This document shows positions 1-5,396 of a stretch of DNA of 5,396 nucleotides, piece by piece. Origin of the DNA: an uncultured Selenomonas sp. (lineage in GTDB: Bacteria > Bacillota > Negativicutes > Selenomonadales > Selenomonadaceae); the NCBI GenBank assembly GCA_905372355.1, contig CAJPOT010000031.1, positions 1-5,396 on the forward strand, written 5' to 3'. Position 1 is the first letter of the stretch; each line of letters begins with the position of its first letter. The position numbers and the translations under genes are program-made. Below the pieces are notes generated by a model. It was given only the letters and a program-made list of their open reading frames with translations, did no database searches and had not been told where the DNA came from.

Positions 1-72
1 CGCCTTGCCCGTGAGGTTGCGCTCGTTCGTTGTGTACGCCGTGTAGTAGAGCTTGTTCGCGAGCGCGTTGAG
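1..72 (-). repeat. Start of a fourth passenger unit (connector, cut by window edge)
   Basis: Residues 1403-1426 read LNALANKLYYTAYTTNERNL then TGKA, the same connector that opens unit B. At the nucleotide level, 1-72 and 2857-2928 match at 64 of 72 positions. Six of the eight differences are synonymous, the other two giving Asn/Asp and Thr/Lys. This shows the array continues past the left edge, into another unit or into the terminal linker and barrel. Confidence 0.85.
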
Positions 73-3000
73 CGTCGCGCTCACGAGGTTCTTGTCCGCA
101 GCCTCGGTCGACTCCGTGTTGAGCCCGGCGTTGTCCGTCAGCATCGTGACGGCACTGCCTGCCGCAGCTTTCTTGATCGTGGTCGTACCGCCGTAGATCG
201 TCGTCGGTGCTGCGGCATCGTGACGGTAGCGTACGGTCGTATTGCCGCTGAATTCATCGATTTCGAGATTGCCCGTCTCGCCGAGCCCCTTTTCCACGAT
301 GGCAGAGCATTTCCCCTGCACGGCAGCGCCCGGGACGCCCGTCTGATCGAGGCTGTCACCCAGACCGAGGAAGCGGTTTTCTCCCGTCATGTCGATGAAG
401 CCGCCACTGCCGCGGAACTGCTTGACCCGGCTGATGGCGTCGACATCCTTCCATCCCTTCTGCTCCGGCGTGACCGCATTGTACCACGTAGCGCCGTCAT
501 TGAGCGTAAGCGTCATATCTTTTTCGACGTTGAAGCCAATCCACTTCGTATCAGTGCCCGACATTTCGAGGTTCATGACGCCGCTCGCAAAGCCCTTCCA
601 ATAGGAGCCGTTCTTCATGAAGAGGTTGACGCTGCCGAACTGCCCCTGCGTCACACCGTAGCCGTGCGTATCGACATAGTTGCCAAGCCAGTACGAAGTC
701 GGCGTCGAAAGACCCACGCTGATGCGCCCCTTCGTGCCCATGCCGCCGTTCGTGGAGAAATCTCCCTCGATGACGGCGCGGTTCGTGCCGGCATCGATCG
801 CCATGCCGGCTGCATCCTTTTTGACGTTGAAGTTGACCACGCCCGTGTTCTGCGTGACAAATTCACCGTAAGCACGGATTGCCGCCCATGTATCTCCCCT
901 GGTTATAATCTTGCCGCCGCCGATATCGATCGTCGAGGCGACGGCGCTGACGGCTTCATTCGCCCCGCGATTTGCGGTCTTATCGCCTTCAGCCAGGACA
1001 TCGACAAGCCCGTCGATCGTGATGTTCGATTCTGCACCCGGCACGCCGTTCATCGTCTTGATGACGGCGACATTGGTCTTCGTACTCACGTTGTTGGCGC
1101 GTACCTTGAGGACCTTGGATTCGAGATCGCTGCCGCCGTTCTTGATGTGAACCTTACCGCCGCTGTTGGCGTAGACCGCCGCCGTCTGGGCACCGCCCGT
1201 GTTCTCTGCCGTGACGTTGATCGCACCGGCATTGTCGATGTTCAGCTGCGCACCGTTGCCGATCGCAGTGATTCCCACCGTGCTGATATTCGTCTTCGTA
1301 TTGACTGTGAGGTTCTTCCCTTTGAGATCGATGTTCACGGGAGTTTTAACATCAGAGTTTGAAACCGCCGCGCTGAACGTAGTCAGCCATGCACCTGCCT
1401 TGATCTCAGTTTCGCCGGCGGTGATCGTCGTGTCCTTCGTAAAGACGTAGCTGCCGTCCTCCTGACGAACACCCGCATCCGTATACTCTGCATCACGCAA
1501 AGCTTCGCCTGTAATGGCCGTGGTGAAATCTGTCTTTGCCTGCTCTTTCACGAGCGGCGTGCCGTAGGTACCCTTGCCGCTCGCTGCATCAAAGGTGATG
1601 TTCTCGATCCGCTTGCTCGCAGAGTTCGCCGTCAGGCCTTCGGCGATTTCCACCTTGCCCGTCAGGTTCTGCTCGCCGTCCTTATAGGCGCGATACCAAA
1701 GCTTGTTCGCCAATGCGCCGAGCGTCTCATCCACGAGCTTCTTCTCAGCGGCAGATGCCGAGGCAGCTGTATTCAGGCCGGTGTTGTCCGTCGTCATGGT
1801 GATGCCGCTGCCTGCTGCCGCGTGATTGATCAGCAGGGCGCCGCCGATGACTTTACTCGGTTCGGCGGTATCGCGTCCATAAAATACGCGCGTGTAGCCG
1901 CTGTACTGATCGACTGCGATGGTATTCGCCTCGTTCTGGAAGATCAGACCTGCGCCGGCCTCCGAGGTACCGCCGACGAGAGATGTAATGCGGCTGCCCC
2001 AATAGGATTGCGGCAGCGCAGCGCCCTGATTCACGTTGCGCCATGCCGCACCATTCTGCAGCCACATATTGAGCGTACCCTCACCGTAGGCAAGTCCCTT
2101 GAGATACGATGTGGAATCCGTAAACGCCACATCGATCCGACTCTGCTCATCCTGCGAATGGACATTGCCGTCCAGCTGAACCGCACTGCTGCCGGCTGTA
2201 TCATTCTTGACGTTGACGCTGATGCGCCCCGTATGACCGCTGTGGAGTGCCGACGCATTGGCAGCGGCGGTATTCACCTTTGCACGAAGTCCGTCCAACG
2301 CTATCGTATCGTCCGTGTAGGCGTTGACGCCACGGCTGGTTTCCGTGCCGCTGACTTCCATCTCCGTCATGCCGGTGATGTTCAGCGTGCCCTTCTCTCC
2401 CTGGATACCGTAAGCTTGCTTCAGGGGAGCCGCAGAATTATCATCGTTCACAAACAGGCGCAGCGTACTGGCTTTGATATCTACCGCCTTCGTGGGCGCG
2501 AGCCGGACGCCGGCAGCTTCAGTGACACTCGCACGCTCTCCGCCGGTCTTGATTGTCAGGACATGATTCGAGGCATCGATTTGGAGGTCTGACTGGGGAA
2601 GTATCGCACCCCGTTTGAAAGGCGCGTTGTTTTTATAGGTGATCGTCGAATCCTTCGTGAAACGATAGACGCCATCCTCCTGCCGTACCTGTGCATCAAC
2701 GTATTCCTCATCCTTGCTTTCATTGCCGGTCAGCTGCGCGGTGAACGCCGTCTCTGTCTGTCCGGGCGTATAGCCGCCCTGCCCGGTCAGTTTATCAAAG
2801 GCAATATTTGCAATGCGCTTGCTTGCCGCAGATGTCGTCAGTCCCTCGGCGATCTCCGCCTTGCCCTTGAGGTTGCGCTCGTCCGTCGTGTACGCCGTAT
2901 AGTAAAGCTTATTCGCCAGCGCATTGAGCGTCTCATTCACGAGGTTCACATCGGCTTCTGCCGCCGAGTCCGTATTGAGCCCGACATTGTCCGTCGTCAG

Positions 3001-4278
3001 CGTAATGCCGCTGTCTGGGGCAGCACTCTCAATATGCAGCTCCCCGCCAGTGATGTTTTTCGGCGTCGAAGCATCATGCTTGTAGAAGACGCGCGTATAG
3101 CCCTCATACTCGTCAATCGTGATATTCTTGTCATCGTTCTGGAAGATTACGCCGGCAGATTCCGAACTACCACCGCCGCTCAGTTTGCTGAGGCGACTTC
3201 CCGTATAGCCGTTCGGCAGAACGGTGCCCGGACTTTCGTTGTGCCATGCAGCGCCGTCTTGCAGCCATAGATTAAGCGTGCCGCTGCCGAAGGCCAGCCC
3301 CTTCAGATAGGAATCCTCTCCCGCAAGAGCTGTATTGATTTGGCTCCCTGCATCCTTGGCAACGATATTGCCATCGAGCTTCACCGTATTGTCTCCGGCA
3401 CTGTCGTAGAGGACATTGACGTCGATCCTGCCGTCGTTTTGCGCTTCGAGTGCTGCCGCATCCTCAGCCGCAGCATTTGCCTTTGCAGTAAGACCTTCGA
3501 GCGTCACCGTGCCGCCAAGTGCCTGCACCGCCTTGCTGGATTTCGTACCGCTGACATCAATTTCCGTCATGCCCGTGACCGTCGTCGTACCGCCGGCGGA
3601 GCGGATGCCCCATGCCGTTTGCAAAGGCGCCGTCGAAGTCGTGTCGTTGACGATGAGATGCAGCGCTGTCGCATTGATATTGAGCGCCTTGTTCTCATTG
3701 TCAATGGCAGCGGCTTCCTTTACAGCGGCTCTCTTGCCGCCGGACTTCACCGTCAGGACTATATCCTGGGCATCGATATTGACATCCTCATTCGGCTTGA
3801 TTGCGCCGCGGTTCATATCCGTGCCGTTTTGATAGAAAATCGTCGAGTCCTTCGTAAAGCGATAGGTACCGTCATCCTGCCTTACATGGGCATCGATGTA
3901 TTGCTGATCCGATGTCGTACCGAAGAGACGCTTCGTGAATTCCGTCGTCGTCTGCTCGTTGCTCGCCGGAAGCATCGGCGCGCGATAGCGTAACCGCTCA
4001 CTTGCAAAGAAGCTGTTATCATTGCCGGAAGACAATAGCAAACCTTTGCCGATGGAAAGCGTTCCGTATGGATAATTTTTGTATACGAGCTTGTTCGGCT
4101 CAGTATCAATGCCTGCTATCACGTTCGAGTCGGACACTGCGTCGGCATCGCTGTCGGTATAATCCGTCGTGATGTCCGTGACGAGCGACGCCGCTGAAAC
4201 CGTGGAACCGTAGAACAATCCGCTGAGCACCAACGCGCTGAGCTGCATGCGCCGCTGCCTGCTGAAATATGCCTTCAT
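1..4278 (-). CDS. Giant repeat-containing secreted surface protein, probable autotransporter passenger (3'-truncated by window edge)
   Basis: The frame is open from ATG (4276-4278) to the left edge, 1426 codons without a stop, behind a good ribosome binding site. Residues 1-29 are a Sec signal peptide. Residues 30-56 are acidic and Ser/Asp/Thr-rich. From residue 57 on, the protein consists of large tandem units (57-450, 451-852, 853-1402, and a fourth beginning at 1403). Each unit runs in order: a connector (NKLYYTAY...ERNL.GK.EIAEGL); a VRQ.DG.Y.FTKD(S/T)TI motif (from residues 127, 526 and 932); beta-helix-like turns rich in Gly, Asn, Thr and Val; an LN.WLQ.GAAW.N motif; and a closing block (GYTRVFY..D, then TDN.GLNT). 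This is typical of adhesin-like autotransporter passengers folding as a right-handed beta-helix. Its upstream neighbour, 90 nt away on the same strand, ends in an autotransporter barrel, so this is probably a paralogous array. A translocator barrel is expected beyond the left edge but is not seen. Only one Cys (residue 1324) is present. Ligand and function are unknown. It could instead depend on a separate exporter, but the similarity to Negativicutes autotransporters I recall favours type V. Confidence 0.9.
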   Translation of the reverse strand, partial: MKAYFSRQRRMQLSALVLSGLFYGSTVSAASLVTDITTDYTDSDADAVSDSNVIAGIDTEPNKLVYKNYPYGTLSIGKGLLLSSGNDNSFFASERLRYRAPMLPASNEQTTTEFTKRLFGTTSDQQYIDAHVRQDDGTYRFTKDSTIFYQNGTDMNRGAIKPNEDVNIDAQDIVLTVKSGGKRAAVKEAAAIDNENKALNINATALHLIVNDTTSTAPLQTAWGIRSAGGTTTVTGMTEIDVSGTKSSKAVQALGGTVTLEGLTAKANAAAEDAAALEAQNDGRIDVNVLYDSAGDNTVKLDGNIVAKDAGSQINTALAGEDSYLKGLAFGSGTLNLWLQDGAAWHNESPGTVLPNGYTGSRLSKLSGGGSSESAGVIFQNDDKNITIDEYEGYTRVFYKHDASTPKNITGGELHIESAAPDSGITLTTDNVGLNTDSAAEADVNLVNETLNALANKLYYTAYTTDERNLKGKAEIAEGLTTSAASKRIANIAFDKLTGQGGYTPGQTETAFTAQLTGNESKDEEYVDAQVRQEDGVYRFTKDSTITYKNNAPFKRGAILPQSDLQIDASNHVLTIKTGGERASVTEAAGVRLAPTKAVDIKASTLRLFVNDDNSAAPLKQAYGIQGEKGTLNITGMTEMEVSGTETSRGVNAYTDDTIALDGLRAKVNTAAANASALHSGHTGRISVNVKNDTAGSSAVQLDGNVHSQDEQSRIDVAFTDSTSYLKGLAYGEGTLNMWLQNGAAWRNVNQGAALPQSYWGSRITSLVGGTSEAGAGLIFQNEANTIAVDQYSGYTRVFYGRDTAEPSKVIGGALLINHAAAGSGITMTTDNTGLNTAASASAAEKKLVDETLGALANKLWYRAYKDGEQNLTGKVEIAEGLTANSASKRIENITFDAASGKGTYGTPLVKEQAKTDFTTAITGEALRDAEYTDAGVRQEDGSYVFTKDTTITAGETEIKAGAWLTTFSAAVSNSDVKTPVNIDLKGKNLTVNTKTNISTVGITAIGNGAQLNIDNAGAINVTAENTGGAQTAAVYANSGGKVHIKNGGSDLESKVLKVRANNVSTKTNVAVIKTMNGVPGAESNITIDGLVDVLAEGDKTANRGANEAVSAVASTIDIGGGKIITRGDTWAAIRAYGEFVTQNTGVVNFNVKKDAAGMAIDAGTNRAVIEGDFSTNGGMGTKGRISVGLSTPTSYWLGNYVDTHGYGVTQGQFGSVNLFMKNGSYWKGFASGVMNLEMSGTDTKWIGFNVEKDMTLTLNDGATWYNAVTPEQKGWKDVDAISRVKQFRGSGGFIDMTGENRFLGLGDSLDQTGVPGAAVQGKCSAIVEKGLGETGNLEIDEFSGNTTVRYRHDAAAPTTIYGGTTTIKKAAAGSAVTMLTDNAGLNTESTEAADKNLVSATLNALANKLYYTAYTTNERNLTGKA
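73..1722 (-). repeat. Passenger repeat unit C (550 residues, expanded)
   Basis: Residues 853-1402. The connector (LGALANKLWYRAYKDGEQNL) and the VRQEDGSYVFTKDTTI motif (from 932) match units A and B, but the core is about 148 residues longer and more divergent. Long beta-helix-like stretches (NGAQLNIDNAGAINV, GGKVHIKNGG, STIDIGGGKI) are followed by three successive Trp-containing turns (NLFMKNGSYWKGF, NLEMSGTDTKWIGF, LTLNDGATWYN) where A and B have one. The usual closing block returns at the end (TTVRYRHDAAAP...TDNAGLNT). The only Cys of the visible protein (TGC at 307-309) is in this unit. Confidence 0.85.
1723..2928 (-). repeat. Passenger repeat unit B (402 residues)
   Basis: Residues 451-852. 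The connector is canonical (LNALANKLYYTAYTTDERNL), followed by EIAEGLTTSAASKRI. Then come VRQEDGVYRFTKDSTI from residue 526, GMTEMEVSGTETSRG, LNMWLQNGAAWRN (736-748), IFQNEANTIAVDQYSGYTRVFY and TDNTGLNT. It is collinear with unit A with only a few small length differences, so the two arose by tandem duplication. Confidence 0.88.
2929..4110 (-). repeat. Passenger repeat unit A (394 residues, degenerate connector)
   Basis: Residues 57-450 of the giant protein. The opening connector is degenerate: EPNKLVYKNYPYGTLSIGKGL stands where later units have ALANKLYYTAYTT...EIAEGL, and no AS(K)RI segment is recognisable. The rest matches unit B block for block: VRQDDGTYRFTKDSTI, GMTEIDVSGT, LNLWLQDGAAWHN (335-347), IFQNDDKNITIDEYEGYTRVFY and TDNVGLNT. 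This is an internal coding repeat rather than a separate gene. Confidence 0.85.
4192..4278 (-). other. Sec signal peptide of the giant surface protein
   Basis: Residues 1-29 have a basic n-region (MKAYFSRQRRMQ), a hydrophobic core (LSALVLSGLFYG) and a c-region STVSA with small residues at -3 and -1, giving likely cleavage between Ala29 and Ala30. There is no lipobox Cys, so this is signal peptidase I type. It lacks the long conserved N-terminal extension seen in some large enterobacterial autotransporters. The mature N-terminus is acidic (TDYTDSDADAVSDSN). Confidence 0.85.
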
Positions 4279-4284
4279 TCTTTT

Positions 4285-4295
4285 CACCTTTCCTT
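4285..4295 (-). promoter_or_regulatory. Shine-Dalgarno sequence of the giant downstream gene
   Basis: AAGGAAAGGTG on the minus strand contains an AAGGTG core, six bases before the ATG at 4276-4278. It supports that ATG as the start. An in-frame TGA at 4300-4302 lies just upstream and no other in-frame ATG intervenes. A GTG codon overlapping the Shine-Dalgarno is in frame but would leave no room for a ribosome binding site. Confidence 0.8.
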
Positions 4296-4314
4296 GATTT
4301 CATGAACACGGATG

Positions 4315-4370
4315 GCAGTATAGGGGCGGAAGATTTCTCCCACGCCCCTGCTGCTTTTCTTTTCTGTTTT
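4315..4370. terminator. Intergenic GC-rich hairpin, T-rich tail on the plus strand
   Basis: A perfect 7-bp inverted repeat, AGGGGCG (4322-4328) with CGCCCCT (4343-4349), has a 14-nt loop. It is extended by GCAG (4315-4318) pairing with CTGC (4351-4354) across a small internal loop. On the plus strand the hairpin is followed at once by TTTTCTTTTCTGTTTT (4355-4370), the layout of a factor-independent terminator. For the minus-strand genes the tract lies before the stem (A-rich) and no U-run follows, so it is not a classical terminator for the upstream autotransporter. It may instead block antisense transcription, or act as a stability or processing element in a shared mRNA. The stem is clear in the sequence; its function is inferred. 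Confidence 0.5.
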
Positions 4371-5396
4371 AGAAGCTCCAGCGCATACCTGCGTCGATGC
4401 GCCAGTTGGTCTTGATGTCGCCGCCGAAGGTCTTCTCGAAGTTGCCGTAGAGATTCGTGCGGTCAGAGAGTTTCATCGTGCCGCCGAGCTGGACGCCGAC
4501 CCATGTGTCTTTCCCATTCTGCTGTGTGGACTTCCACGAGCCGGAACCGTCGGAGTACTCCGTGTGGAAATTGCCCGCGAACTCGTGGTAGAGCGAGACG
4601 CGCGCGTAGTAGGTGCTGCGCTCTGTCTCCTGACCGACGCCAATGCCGAGACGTCCGATGAAGCTGTCAAACGGCTTCTGATGGACATACATCTTCATGC
4701 CGGCATAGTCCGTATCACCCGTATAGTTTGCGCCGTTGAGGTGGCTGTAGATCAGCTCGAGCTGCGGCTCGACAAAGCTGCCGCCCTTCATGGAGATGCG
4801 CTTGCCGTACTCCGCCGAGAGCGAGCCGCCCCATGTGGTAAAGTCGCCCTTGACGTAGTGGTTGTAGTCGTTGTAGACGGTGTACTCGTTCGAGAGGCGT
4901 CCGACCTTCATGATGAGGTCGACGTATTCGCCCTGCTTGCCCGTCCACGTTCCGTAGATGCCGAGGTTGCCTTCCTTGTTCTTGCCGCTGCCGTTTGCAT
5001 AGGACGAGCTGCCCTTCATGTAGCTGCCCGCGACACCGACGCGCCAATCCTTATTTACCTGTTTGTCATAGCCGACCTGAATGGTGGAGTAGTTCATGCG
5101 GAAGTTGGCGTTGTCCTTGTTGCTCGTGGATTTGCCGCGATAGACGCGCGCCCAGACGCCCGCATCCTGCGGGGAGAGTCGGAGGTCGCCCATGCGCTTC
5201 ATGAGGTCGTTCGCCTCGGCACGCCACGCCATCGTGGAGGCAGTCATCGCCGACTTGACGCCGCTCATGAGCTTCGTCTCGTAGTCGCCGTATTCGATCT
5301 TCGAATCAGGTTTGGGCTGCGGATTTGTGCCGGGGTTCGTACCGGGGTTCGTGCCCGGATCCGTACCGGGATTCGTACCGGGGTTCGTGCCCGGAT
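4369..5396 (-). CDS. Autotransporter C-terminal part: repeat linker plus beta-barrel translocator (5'-truncated by window edge)
   Basis: This is the last 341 codons of a type V secretion (autotransporter) protein; the start and passenger lie beyond the right edge. Numbered from the first complete codon (5392-5394), residues 1-24 are six PGT(N/D) repeats, followed by a PQPKPDSK hinge. Residues ~40-75 form a helix that should thread the barrel pore (MSGVKSAM...AEANDLMKRMGDLR). Residues ~79-341 are a beta-barrel of about 263 residues, the usual size for a 12-stranded translocator. It opens with AGVWARVYRGK, shows alternating amphipathic strands (NYSTIQVGYDKQV, WRVGVAGSY, TWVGVQLGG) and ends in MRWSF followed by TAA. 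A terminal Phe preceded by aromatics is the family signature recognised by the BAM outer-membrane assembly machinery. The helix/strand-1 junction (KRMGDLR...AGVWAR) resembles the Pfam Autotransporter domain of SPATE proteins. The role is outer-membrane insertion and passenger export. Passenger function is unknown because it is not visible. Family assignment is very secure. Confidence 0.95.
   Translation of the reverse strand, partial: PGTNPGTNPGTDPGTNPGTNPGTNPQPKPDSKIEYGDYETKLMSGVKSAMTASTMAWRAEANDLMKRMGDLRLSPQDAGVWARVYRGKSTSNKDNANFRMNYSTIQVGYDKQVNKDWRVGVAGSYMKGSSSYANGSGKNKEGNLGIYGTWTGKQGEYVDLIMKVGRLSNEYTVYNDYNHYVKGDFTTWGGSLSAEYGKRISMKGGSFVEPQLELIYSHLNGANYTGDTDYAGMKMYVHQKPFDSFIGRLGIGVGQETERSTYYARVSLYHEFAGNFHTEYSDGSGSWKSTQQNGKDTWVGVQLGGTMKLSDRTNLYGNFEKTFGGDIKTNWRIDAGMRWSF
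5323..5394 (-). repeat. 12-bp tandem repeat encoding (PGTN/D)6 linker
   Basis: Six in-frame 12-nt units of the type CCGGGCACGAAC / CCCGGTACGAAT encode PGTN PGTN PGTD PGTN PGTN PGTN. Units differ mostly at synonymous third positions, plus one Asn-to-Asp change. The array reaches the right window edge, so more copies may follow. It sits just before the translocation helix and so probably forms a flexible or extended hydrophilic spacer between the exported passenger and the barrel. As a short in-frame tandem repeat it could vary in copy number by slippage without breaking the frame. Confidence 0.9.

Noticed and set aside
220..1362. Long plus-strand open frame of 380 codons antisense to unit C
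   Set aside because: Its codons are exact reverse complements of the sense codons, so it stays open simply because the real gene rarely uses TTA, CTA or TCA. The product is Arg/Asp/Ile-rich with no recognisable domain.
1822..2592. Plus-strand open frame of 256 codons antisense to unit B
   Set aside because: It is in the same antisense phase as the frame at 220-1362 and recurs because the sense repeats recur. The minus-strand frame carries the signal peptide, the repeats and the conserved motifs.
3340..3993. Plus-strand open frame of 217 codons antisense to unit A
   Set aside because: Another copy of the same codon-bias shadow, with no ribosome binding site or domain of its own that I can support.
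4106..4309. Minus-strand open frame starting just upstream of the giant gene in another phase
   Set aside because: It overlaps the signal-peptide coding region out of frame and gives an Arg/His-rich product. The Shine-Dalgarno at 4285-4295 serves the ATG at 4276-4278 instead.
4317..4322. TATACT on the minus strand as a -10 promoter box for the giant gene
   Set aside because: It overlaps the hairpin and no TTGACA-like hexamer lies 16-18 bases upstream, so I cannot support a promoter.
4279..4371. The two genes as one protein split by a nonsense mutation, since they share reading phase
   Set aside because: The upstream frame ends in a canonical barrel C-terminus (RWSF) and a second in-frame stop follows (TGA at 4300-4302). 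The downstream frame starts with its own ribosome binding site and signal peptide, so these are two normal genes.
4715..5047. Minus-strand open frame inside the barrel gene in another phase
   Set aside because: The product is Arg/Gly/Gln-rich and lies within a secure beta-barrel coding region, so it is a shadow frame.

Overview
The window holds two large, co-oriented, incomplete genes, both on the minus strand, and essentially nothing else. Both look like type V (autotransporter) secreted surface proteins of a diderm bacterium. GC content is clearly above 50%, codons are G/C-biased, and the repeat vocabulary (for example ALANKLYYTAYTT...ERNL.GK.EIAEGL and TDN.GLNT) matches my recollection of very large autotransporters in Negativicutes such as Selenomonas and its relatives. 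That taxonomic guess is from memory and has moderate confidence; I made no database comparison.

Layout, read in the direction of transcription (right to left). (1) Positions 5396-4369 hold the last 341 codons of an upstream autotransporter. It has a Pro-Gly-Thr-Asn/Asp tandem-repeat linker, a pore-spanning helix and a complete C-terminal beta-barrel ending in ...RWSF. Its passenger and start lie beyond the right edge. (2) Positions 4368-4279 are a 90-nt intergenic gap. It contains a strong GC-rich hairpin, whose T-rich tail lies on the opposite (+) strand, and a Shine-Dalgarno sequence. (3) Positions 4278-1 hold the first 1426 codons of a second giant secreted protein. It has a signal peptide and an N-terminal acidic segment, followed by three large tandem passenger units of about 394, 402 and 550 residues and the beginning of a fourth. 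The frame is open to the left edge with no stop, so the protein is longer than 1426 residues. Its own translocator barrel, expected at the C-terminus, is not in view.

The two genes appear to form a head-to-tail array of repeat-rich surface proteins. The upstream barrel carries the sequence context that supports intra-barrel self-cleavage in enterobacterial SPATE autotransporters: an Asn in the pore helix and an Asp 97 residues later. This is an unexpected parallel and the most testable mechanistic point here. The second protein shows clear evolution by duplication of ~1.2-kb units, with the third unit expanded. No RNA gene, transposase, CRISPR array or convincing plus-strand gene was found. 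The long plus-strand open frames are shadows of biased codon use. There is no stretch over 300 bases without a gene.
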